DNA of 64,000 bases, from NCBI RefSeq assembly GCF_937616625.2, contig NC_065570.1:41299665-41363664 (forward strand), in the 5' to 3' direction. Numbering within the stretch: the stretch's first letter is position 1; every line of letters starts with the position of its first letter. The notes beneath the pieces are model-generated. The model did not search any database. It was given only the letters and a program-made list of their open reading frames with translations, and had not been told where the DNA came from. Position numbers and translations under genes: made by a program. The stretch is from Mercurialis annua. Lineage: Eukaryota; Streptophyta; Magnoliopsida; Malpighiales; Euphorbiaceae. Positions 55,192 through 64,000 of the stretch are shown piece after piece.

Positions 55192-57481
55192 ATTTACCGC
55201 CTCTTTAACAGGAATTGACAAAGTAGGTCAATTCTTATTAAAGAAGTAACTCGTTCTTCGAGAAGAAAAAATGATACTGCCCACCATCGGAGGTACTCGC
55301 TCGTTGGTGATTCAATAATCCCTTAGCCTAAGCATTACCAGTCGTGGCTCATGACTCGAGCTTCATGCCCTCTGGTTCTGGTCTACTCCGCATCTGGCCG
55401 GGAGTAAGTCTACTATTTTAGAGGTTTGACGCCTGTTGATTCTTCAGATTTTTTCTGAAGGTATAGGTCAGTCGCCTATTTGGAGCGTTAAAATTTGTGA
55501 AAATTGGCCCCACTTTTCATTTTTTGGTGGAATCGACTTTATCGTCTATCTATTCTAGACTTTTGTTTTCCCCCTCATTAAAGCATTCAGTATTCTGGTC
55601 GGGAGACTGGATGATTCAATGGAGAGTCTGGATGCTTGCTCTGCTTGCTCTAGATTCTGCTGTTTGGTCTTAGAGGGACCGTATTTGGTGTTTCTATACT
55701 AGTTTATGCGCATTTCAACATAAGAATATTCTTGAATATTTACAGAATTTATCAATAAAATTGTCGTCCTATAGTCTCATGGATTGTGCTTTTAGAGTTT
55801 ATTGTCATTTTTCCGTTCTTTCTAAGTACATGTGCTGGTCATTAATCAATATGCATGCCTGATAGAAAATCTATATTACTGGCTCATTGAACATCTCGTA
55901 CATTAATTGATATACTATATGTTTCAAGCTATCATACCCCTATTATCAATTCAATCCTTTTGAAATTTCATGATTGACTATTTGCCTCTCTTGTGCTTTT
56001 GTAAGACTTTATAGCATTGTTTATAATCCCGAAGAGGATTTTATTGACATCCTCCTTTTATTTATTACACTCTAAGATGGTCTTCTGGGCATTTGATTGC
56101 TTTTCACAATATTATTCTTTTTCTTATGACGACCTTTATGATTTTGAATTTGAGTGCTGCTCTTTTCTTTCTGGGATATTTTATTCGCCTTATATTTTTG
56201 GCCGAGAGGTTCTTGTGGATTCTCTCAGCTTGCTGTTACCTTCCCTTTGAGACAGTTTATTCGTTTGTAATTTCACTCCCACCTTTCAGGGGTGGAACCT
56301 ATTGAAACAAAATTATTTTTGGATTTTTATTTTATCATTTCCCTGTACCGGATATTTGAATGTGCTGGTTATATATAGCTCGATTCTATAACTCATACAC
56401 GTATGGCGATTGAAAATAACATGCTCGTTATTCGAGACATCACATAAATTAGTAAAATTGTAATTCATCATCGACTCTGGAACTTGAATGCCTTAGATAA
56501 ATAAATTGTTCAAAAGTACTCAAATGCATAAATAGAAATGCCAAAAGTCTTGGCTTGTAAGTTAACAGAACTTTGAATGCCCCAAACGTGAGCTGGGTCA
56601 TCAAGTTTCAAGGGTGCTAAGTCTGCGATTGAGTCTTCCTAGAAATTATGTTTCTCCATTAGGTTGCTCTAGAAAGTTGAGACCTTCGTTATTCAATCTA
56701 TTTAAAACCTTCGTCATTCCATTTGTTTGTTTTGGGTCACTAAAGCTTCTGCTATTCCATTCGTTTGCTCTAGAAAGCTGACACCTACATCGTGCTACCT
56801 GGTTGAAACTTTCGTCATTCCATCTAGGTTACTGAAACTTCTACTATTCCATTCGGTTGTTCTGCCTGGTTGAAACTTCCGTTGTTCCATTTGACTGTTC
56901 TGGGTTATTGAAACTTCTGTTGTTCCGTTCGGTTGTTCTGAAAGATGAAACCTATATTGTATCGCTTGATTTTCCGGATAGTTTAAATCTTTGTCATTCC
57001 ATTATGGATAGGCTGGAACCTCCATTATTCCATTTGGTTATTATGGGTAGTTGAAATCCTTGTTGTTCCATTCAGTTGCTATGGATATACCGGAGCATCC
57101 ATTGTTCCATTCGGTTATTCTGGGGTCATTGGACTGAATTTCTATGTCATTCCATGTGCCGTGTCTGAAATTCTATCCTTTAGTCTAGATTTTATAACAG
57201 TCAAGCTTCTTCTTGTAAAGATCACAATGTTTGGTGAATGTCTCGTGATTGACTAATTTCTTTGTTTCTAGCCGTAGTATGGCATCGATCGATATTATGC
57301 CCCCGAGCTTGGCAGGATGTGCGACATTAGTGGTCATTGAATATGATGAGCTCGTCGCTTGTCCACTGGCATCGACAAGTTTACTTCCGAAAGTCTGTGA
57401 ATGTATTGGAAACCCCTTTTGGGGTTATTTTTGAATGCATTTCTAGGCTGATCAATGTTGATCATGATCGCAGATGGTACG
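55192..57481 (-). mobile_element. internal region of an Ogre-like deletion derivative
   Basis: The 2.3 kb between the two LTR copies has no gag or pol. The side next to the left LTR (55192-55430) matches 59581-59800 next to the right LTR: CTCTTTAAC, ACAAAGTAGGTC and GGTACTCGCTCG appear in both. On the minus strand this is the polypurine and 3' untranslated part. A minisatellite sits at 56590-57130. Next to the right LTR the text ACCATCTGCGATCATGATC is where a primer site should be, but I cannot match it to a tRNA. Confidence 0.6.
56590..57130. repeat. degenerate 35-40 bp minisatellite
   Basis: Repeated words ATTCCATTCGGTTGTTCTG, TTGAAACTTC(T/C)GTTGTTCC and GGGT(T/C)A recur about a dozen times with variation in order and length. 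Confidence 0.7.
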
Positions 57482-59580
57482 TGTGAGCGGAGCAGGGTTC
57501 GGGGGCCGCTCGCCCAGACTTATCGCAGAACTCTTACTCTGGACAGGGTTTGAAAAAATATGGAGTCGCCACCTAGCTTAGCTAGGAATGCCTTTTATAC
57601 CGACTAGATAACCTCACTGGCTTATGGATGAGATTATCATACGCCACACCAAAAGACTAGGTTTGTGGACATTCTATCGAAACTCTTATACTTGGCTTAT
57701 CAGTTACGTTTGCTTTTACTGGATGTATTCGTTTTATCTCATCTCGACATTCATGCATGCAGTTCACTCTATAAATTGTGAGAATCTAAACACAAATGAA
57801 AGCAATTTAGGATGCTCATATGACTCAATTCTGGCATATAGCAAATACTCATGCACATTCATCTAATCTGAGAAGTTTCTAACAAATAACAAAAGACTGC
57901 CGGGTCTCGATTGATTGCATGCACAAAGCCTAAAATCCGAGTTTCCAGATTTGATTGATTTTATTATTAGTCATCTTGAATGCTATACAACCTTTAACTA
58001 CTTTTTCATGGCAGTCCTAAGATTTCTAAGTGATTTACTGGTTTTGATTAATTTATCTAATTAACGTGATTAGTCCTTTAGCCTGTTAATACTGGATTGG
58101 TTCATGCTTTTGGAAAGCGTTTAAACATTACAACTATACACATGGGCAGTTGATATATATATAAGGTTAGGAATACTTTAAACCTTGTAGACCGGAGTGT
58201 CTGGCACTCAATGTGTTTTGACCATCGATATGGTCGGAAGTGGTTCTCACTCAGAACATGAAAGTTATCCGTCTCGTCCATACGAGTCCACTTGTTAAAA
58301 CCGGGGTCGATTCCGAGTTCGGATGGGCTCGAAATCGGGAATGGAAGTTGTTGGTCGTGCTGGATTTGGGCTTTAGGGCTCGGTTGGCTGGGCAGATTAC
58401 AAATTGGGCTTTAGGGCTCGATTGGCGGCACTTTGAACTGCCGGCGCCGTCAGTGTACTATGGCGGTGCCGACAGTCCGTTTTGGCAACGACGGCGGTGT
58501 TAGCAGGGGCAGCAGCTTCGTCGTTTCGTCGTTTTGGCTCAGTTTTTCATGCGAAAACACTCAGAAACGCATAAATAGAACATAGAATGCAAATAACACG
58601 TACTGGGATTATTTTAAAGTGTTGAAAATCGATTTATGACATAAACAACTGATTTTGTTGCAATTTGAGCAAGAACACACTTGAGGTAAATAAGTATAAG
58701 ACACCCTAGCATGCATTCTAAGCATTGTAATCAATAGAAATCTGGATATGGCATACAAAGTACATTAAAATAGCCTATTAACATACTAATTTCCAATTTG
58801 TATAACAATTTAATCAAGAACACAAATTTGGCAACTATGGAAAAAAATCAACAAAATCAATTATTATGCATCCTAATACACAAAAATTCAACGATTGCAA
58901 TTAATATGACATAAAAGTGACAGGAAATATTTGAGGGTCCTCAGAAGTACCGTAATGAGTCCTTAGCTCGTATACTAGAAAATTGGATGCAAGATCCATC
59001 TTTAAATCTGCGCGTACAACTCTTACTTGATTGTTTATTACGTTTTAGCTAAGCTGATTAACAACTATATGGTCAGGAGTGACCTAAGATTTCTAGGGTT
59101 AGCTTAAAGTTACATTACTGTTCCACCTTTTTTTAATTTTAATTAATATTAATGAGATAATTAATTAAGGAGTTTGGATTAGGAAAAACTACATCAAAAG
59201 GAATAAATCTCGTATTAAAACTTGATGCTAAGTAAAACATTTTTAAAAGTCATTTTTGGTGCTCGAAAGTGTTTAAAAAGTGTCCTAGGCCTCTATGGGT
59301 TTGAGTATGGTCAATTTTCATCTGTTAAACCTTCAAATTGGCCCATAAACTATTAAGATATTGCAATTAGTCCAATTTCTGAACTTCGAATACAATCTCT
59401 TTGGATTTTTATGGGCTATTCACGACTAATTATGTTTTAACCCTTCAAGTTTGCAACTGTGCATTGGTTGCGCCTGCCTGAATTCCAACAAGAAAATCGA
59501 TAGCTCGTCACCAGAACGGTCATCATTGGACGCTTCAGTCCCTTATCATTTTTTACCTGTCCAAAACGTAGGTGTCTACA
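57482..59580 (-). repeat. Tat/Ogre-like LTR, right copy
   Basis: On the minus strand it starts TGTAGACACCTACG at 59580 and ends GCTCACA at 57482, about 2.1 kb. Both LTR copies stop homology at exactly the same TGTGAGC boundary, which supports that end. GAGGGGGAAAAC, a good polypurine tract, lies directly before it (59581-59592). The family is inferred from the LTR start and the polypurine context known in Tat/Ogre elements. Confidence 0.75.
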
Positions 59581-60369
59581 GTTTTCCCCCTCTTTAACGA
59601 GAATTTACAAAGTAGGTCGATTCATGTTAAAGAAGTAACTCGCTGTTAGACAAGCGACAAGGATACTATCCACCATTAGAGGTACTCGCTCGCCGGTGGT
59701 TTGGTAATGCCCTAGCCTGAGTATTACCTGTTGTGGTGCATGACTCTTACTTCATGCCCCATGGTTCTGGTCTACTCTGCAACTGGTCGAGAGTAGGTCT
59801 TCTCAGCTGTCTTGAAGGTCGTCTATTGAGCCTAAGCTGCCTGTTGTGTGCCCCGTGAAATGGAGCTATAAACGCTCAGTCGTCCTGAGAGTGATCCGGC
59901 TTAGACCTCTGGTAATTATTTTGTCCGGTACTTCTTAGATTTACAGAAGGGACAACACCCCCTTGGCCGTCCTAAGAGCCACCTTATTATGTAGGTGCCT
60001 GGATATTATCCTGTTCGGAGCCTCTTAAGTTTATAGGAGGAACATCAACCCCTTGGCCATCCCAAGGCCCACCCTATTGCGTAGGTTCCTAGATTCCGTA
60101 GTTATCGCACAACTAGCGTAAGTGTCTGAAGTTTATTTGAACTATTGCAGACAATACTTAGAAGTCTTCTTAGCACTAGATCCTCCCCTGTCTGGAGTCT
60201 GGCACATAGGGTTAGACCGCTTTTATGCTATTATGAGTTGCGTTTTACATATACTGTATGGTGTGGCAATGTCTTTCTATCATTGGCCGATTCAATCCCC
60301 ATCTCTTGGGCAATTTTTCAAGTATGATTCTCTAGGAATATTCATAATTTGTCCTATGGGGAAGCGATA

Positions 60370-61055
60370 TTTCTAATATGGTGTAGTTGGTCTACTGGGG
60401 ATTATTCCTTGTCTGATCCTCCGGGGCGACTATGCTTCCAATTTGATTCTCTAGGTGTGTGTATTTCTAATCCAATCCTCTAGGGTGGCTGTATTTCTAA
60501 TATGATTCTCTGGGGCGTTTGTATTTATGATCCAATCCTCTGGGTGGCTGTATTTTTAATATGATCCTCGGGGTGTTTGTATTTCTGATCCAATCCTCTA
60601 GGGTGGCTGTATTTTGAATCTGATCCTCTAAGGCATTTTTATTTCTCATCCAATCCTCTAGGGTGGCTGTATTTTTAATCTGATCCTCTAGAGCGTTTGT
60701 ATTTTTTATCCAATCCTATAGGGCGTGTATATTTCTAATCTAATCCTCTAGGGTGGCAGTATTTCTAATATGGTCATCTGGGGTGTTTGTATTTCTAATC
60801 CAATCCTCTAGGGTGGCTATATTTCTAATCTGATCCTCTAAGGCGTTTGTATTTCTGATCCAATCATCTAGGGTAACTGTATTTCTAATCTGATCCTCTT
60901 GTGCAACTATGCTATGTATTCATCCTCTAGGGCATTCCTTTAGTTGGTCCACTGGGGATTATTTATTACCTGATCCTCTAGGGCAGGTATGTTTCTAATC
61001 TGATCCCCTGGGGCGACTGTGCTTCTAAACTGATCCTCTAAGGGGACTACGCTCT
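60370..61055. repeat. 30-bp minisatellite, unit GTATTTCTAATC/GATCCTCTAGGGCG
   Basis: About 20 units with the core GATCCTCTAGGGCG and TTTGTATTTCTAATC. It is interrupted at 61065 by the Mutator-like element and resumes at 62546. Confidence 0.88.
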
Positions 61056-61504
61056 ATATTTTATGGCCAAATGTACAGATTAGACCCTCACGTTTGGTTC
61101 GGTTTTGAATTTGGACCCTAATGAACTTTTTTTTTCGATGGAGGTACTTAACGTTATAAAAGATTTTCATAGCGAACCCTCCGAACCTAATGTGCCACAT
61201 GTCCATTAGTTTTTCTCCAGCTCAGCGCTAACGTATAAGATTTAAATAAAAAAATATATTCTTCCAACTCAGCGCACACATTATTTAAAATCCCTAAAAT
61301 ACCATAATAACCTATTGCTATTTAAATTTTTATAATTAAATTTTCAATCCCAAACACTGAATTAAAGTTTTATAATAAAATTTCCTATACCATAAAATTC
61401 CCCTAAATTTTTATAATTAAATTTTCAATCCCTAACACCATAAAATGCCCCTAAACCTTAAAGCTAATTGAATACCCCCACCACTTCCCATTGCCTTAGC
61501 CACT

Positions 61505-61735
61505 ATGCCTCCACCGCCGTCCATGACGTCCTACTATGCCTCAGCCACGTCTCCATCGTTGACGTTCTACCAGCAAGCCCAGGTCAGAAACTACGTCGAA
61601 GATAAACTATGGACGAAGATCAGCTACCTCTTTATGAAACCGCAGTCGGAGAAGACGAAGCTAACGGCGAACGGGTCGGCGACGAACCGAGGACAAAGAT
61701 CAGCTGTCGTTGTTGATCAATATGTTTCAATTTGA
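61505..61735 (+). CDS. small open frame inside the Mutator-like element, unknown
   Basis: 76 codons starting MPPPPSMTSYYASATS and ending DQYVSI. Base composition is clearly higher in G+C than the arms, which is why it is listed. I recognise no domain. It could be a fragment of a host gene carried by the element, or chance. No intron or promoter evidence is visible. Confidence 0.25.
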   Translation: MPPPPSMTSYYASATSPSLTFYQQAQVRNYVEDKLWTKISYLFMKPQSEKTKLTANGSATNRGQRSAVVVDQYVSI

Positions 61736-61980
61736 GTGACAGAAAGAAGGATGGAGTGAGGAAAGGGATGTGATGGCAAAGGAAGGGGGTTGGGTGAAGA
61801 TGAGTATGGTGACGACATTTTTAATTTCTTATTTGTGTTTGATTTATCACTGTAGCCGAGATGGCGCTTCGTCACCGTCACTTTCTTCATCTCCATCGCC
61901 GATGTAGTGGATAGCTGCTTTTTTTAGAATTGGAAGAATAGAGCTTAAGAACTATTGTACCAGACTTTAATTAAGAATTG

Positions 61981-62205
61981 GAGAAATTCTTAGGTAGACC
62001 GAGTCTACCACGTCATCCGTAGATTAAGCCACTCACAATACAACACTTCATTAAAATGATGGCAATATCGTAATAATTATACAATAAATGTATTCAAATT
62101 TTAATGGTGATATTACGATATTACCATCATTTTAATGAGGTGTTGTATTGTGAATGGCTTAATCTACGGATGACGTGATAAACTCGGTTTATCTAAGAAT
62201 TTCTC
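61981..62205. mobile_element. MITE nested in the Mutator-like element, perfect 9-bp target duplication
   Basis: Ends GAGAAATTCTTAGG and its partner AAGAATTTCTC; the arms pair for most of 225 bp (CATCCGTAGATTAAGCCA with its complement). Flanks TAAGAATTG at 61972-61980 and 62206-62214 are identical. Confidence 0.9.
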
Positions 62206-62545
62206 TAAGAATTGATACTTAGGGGTTTAATATAGTGGAATTAAAAATAAACTAGCTGTCGAAGTATTATTGGATTGATAAATGTGATATGGCAAATTAA
62301 ATATATGAGATAATTACTTTATTTGCCAAGTGGGCGGTGAGTTGGATGGATTTTTTTTATTTAAATCTTACACATCAACGCTGAGCTGGAGAGAAACTAA
62401 CGGACATGTGGCATTTTAGGTTCAGAGGGTTTGATGTGAATTTTTTTGTAACGTTAAGGACCTTCATAAAAAAAGTTCATTAGGGTTCAAATTTAAAACC
62501 GAACCAAACATGAGGGTCCAATCTGTACATTTGGCCATATTTTAT

Positions 62546-63060
62546 CATCTGGGTGTTGCATCTTCTATCTTGATCCTCTGGGGATTCATTCTGGCTTTAT
62601 CCTCTAGAGCCATTATATTTCTAATTGGATCCTCTAGGGCATCTGTGTTTCTCACCTAAACTTCTAGGGCTGTTGTATTTCTAATCTGATCCTCCATGGA
62701 GGTTGTGTTTCTAATCAGAACCTCTAGGGCAGCTGTGTTTCTAATTAGATCCTATAGGCTTTTGTATTTCTAAACCGATCCTCTAGGGCGGTTGCATCTT
62801 CTATTTTGATCCGTTGGGGATACATTCTTGTCTGATCCTTTGGGCAAGTTTTCTAATTCGTCCACTGGGGCATTTTTATTGATTATTTTTTCTGGCAAAG
62901 CTTATTTGGTATAGTCCGCTAGGGAGTCTTCTTCTAGTTAGTCCATTGGGGAGTTTCTCGGGCTTGTTCTTCTAGTTTGATCCACTGGGGAATTTCGCTC
63001 GTCAGATCCTCTAGGAAAGCGCAATCTTATCAGATCCTCTAGGGAAGTATTCTGGTTTGT
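62546..63060. repeat. 30-bp minisatellite, continuation
   Basis: Same core as 60370-61055 (GATCCTCTAGGG and GTATTTCTAAT), more degenerate towards 63000. Together with the left part this was one array before the insertion at 61065. Confidence 0.85.
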
Positions 63061-63189
63061 TGAGAAGGTAGTTTGCTTCCATGCTAATTGTACTGGGATA
63101 GTTGGTTGTCCTGCTCTGCCGAGGTTGAAATTCATTCTAGCCCTGGGATTTGGGATCTGAAATCGGGGTTCTGGTGTTCGATAGATTTT

Positions 63190-63540
63190 GAAAACTCGGT
63201 TCCTAGTGATAAGGATCTGAAAACCCGTGGCTCTAGTGTTGAGGATCTAAAAAGCCGTGACTTTGGTGTTGAGGATCTGAAAATCCATGACTTTGGTGTT
63301 GAAACTCAGGGCTCTGGTGTTGAGGATCTGAAAACCTGTGACTCTGGTGTTGAGGATATAAAAACCTGTGGATCTGGTGTTGAGGATCTAAAAACTCATG
63401 ACTCTTGAGTTGAGGATCTAAAAATTTATTACTGTAGTATTGAGGATCTGAAAATCTGTGACTCTAGTGTTGAGGATCTGAAAACCCGTGACTCTAGTGT
63501 TCAGGGTCTGAAAACCCATGACTCTAGTGCCTGCTCCTCA
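63190..63540 (+). repeat. 30-bp tandem repeat with open frame (VEDLK decapeptide)
   Basis: About 12 units of GTTGAGGATCTGAAAACCCG + TGACTCTGGT. Because 30 is a multiple of three, a plus-strand frame stays open through 63408 with repeating VEDLKTHDSG-like decapeptides. There is no start context, domain or homologous protein I know, so I treat it as a minisatellite and not a gene. Confidence 0.85.
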
Positions 63541-64000
63541 GTTGAGATACATTGACGATCTGTTGAGGTATCGTCTCCTGGGTAGGTTGCCATTGGTTGA
63601 GGTGCCAAGGCGTTAGGTGCTTGTTGCTTCGGATGTTCAGGCTCAGCGGGTGGCTACGGGGCCGCATGTATGTGCCTGTTTTCTGGCTTTATCTTTCCGG
63701 ATTCTTATATCTGCTTGAGTTTCTTTTCTGGTGTCCTCTTAGTGAGGAGTTAGGTGCTAGATCTGTGTTGTTCGTGCCAAGATAGATATCCCTAGATCTC
63801 CTGGTCAAGTTCCGGCTAGTATGGGGGATGCTGCGATTGTTTCCGGTTTGCTGTGTCAGATGTCGGAGAGATTTGCGCGTTATAGTGGCGCGCATGGACC
63901 TATGTAGGATTCTGTTCCTATTGCCTATCTTGCGCATTCCTTTGCGCTTGCTGATTGTACCCATGCGAGTCATCTTCTGTGCTTGTGCTTCTGTTTGCAC

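Larger units (their letters stand above)
61065..62536. mobile_element. Mutator-like TIR element, 1472 bp, perfect 9-bp target duplication
   Basis: Ends GGCCAAATGTACAG and CTGTACATTTGGCC; the arms pair for about 180 bp (AGGGTCCAAATT-type text, GCCACATGTCC with GGACATGTGGC). Flanks ATATTTTAT at 61056-61064 and 62537-62545 are identical. It has no transposase. The interior includes a GC-richer stretch (61500-61920), possibly captured gene DNA as in Pack-MULEs, and a nested MITE at 61981-62205. Confidence 0.9.
59581..64000 (-). mobile_element. 3' untranslated region of a second Ogre-like unit, continues past window
   Basis: The first 220 bp match 55192-55430. Beyond that come two families of 30-bp tandem repeats (60370-61050 with 62546-63060, and 63190-63540), the first split by a Mutator-like element. 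No gag or pol appears before the window ends. Between 63541 and 64000 open frames exist on both strands, one minus-strand frame reaching the window edge, but none has a recognisable domain. Confidence 0.55.

Noticed and set aside
52810..57575. GAGTCGCCACC (52818, 57561) as complement of a tRNA-Arg primer site placing the LTR end there
   Set aside because: Only ten bases match, what follows differs from the tRNA, and homology between the two LTR copies continues to the common TGTGAGC boundary.
61065..62536. Reading the inverted-repeat element as a short LTR element
   Set aside because: Termini are inverted and not direct, and the 9-bp duplication fits Mutator-like elements.
63190..63540. Regular 30-bp repeats resembling CRISPR direct repeats
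   Set aside because: Units are directly adjacent with no unique spacers, in a plant genome, and no cas genes; this is a minisatellite.
63689..64000. 103-codon minus-strand frame reaching the window edge as a gag or pol part
   Set aside because: Basic, low-complexity composition without any retroelement motif; cannot be judged without sequence beyond 64000.

Overview
This window is nuclear DNA from a flowering plant, most likely a eudicot. The evidence is one spliced gene of the plant FBH-type bHLH family, plant-specific transposon lineages (Tekay chromovirus, Tat/Ogre, plant Copia, plant L1-type LINE, MuDR, CACTA, Stowaway) and AT-rich spacers. The species cannot be named from the sequence. 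Only about 5.5 kb is host gene. The rest is nested, decayed transposable elements.

Layout. 1-2627: two Tekay-type LTR pieces and an unassigned stretch. 2628-13835: an almost complete Ty3/gypsy Tekay element on the minus strand, with 2.9-kb LTRs, tRNA-iMet primer site, polypurine tract and a gag-pol broken by many stops. 13841-17990: an LTR with a primer-site-like flank and gag remnant on one side and a polypurine tract and plant transposon-protein pseudogene on the other. 18648-19455: a Mutator-type MITE interrupted by a copy of the sequence beside it. 20196-24380: an L1-type LINE. 24397-31560: a minus-strand Tat-type gypsy element split by a plus-strand LTR-like block that carries a CACTA end. 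31634-36183: a minus-strand Copia element. 36190-39459: a LINE RNase H scrap and a MuDR transposase pseudogene. 39460-44539: a Mutator MITE and a plus-strand Copia element. 44643-45888: two foldback MITEs. 46623-52119: the bHLH128/FBH-like gene, minus strand, six coding exons, 368 codons, with two Stowaway MITEs in its long first intron. 52740-64000: two direct copies of a Tat/Ogre-like LTR with intervening and downstream non-coding DNA rich in about 30-bp tandem repeats, one array being split by a 1.5-kb Mutator-like element that itself holds a MITE.

Functionally, the only gene expected to act for the host is the bHLH factor. The retroelement polyproteins all carry several stops or frameshifts, so none looks autonomous. 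I found no operon, CRISPR array, rRNA or tRNA gene. I did not find a clearly new biological system. The most informative signals are (i) short palindromic words, different in each LTR family, repeated at a similar place in several LTRs, (ii) stop codons that look like C-to-T decay at CAG sites, (iii) sibling Ogre-like units with different minisatellites in the same 3' position, and (iv) a local duplication that landed inside a MITE arm.
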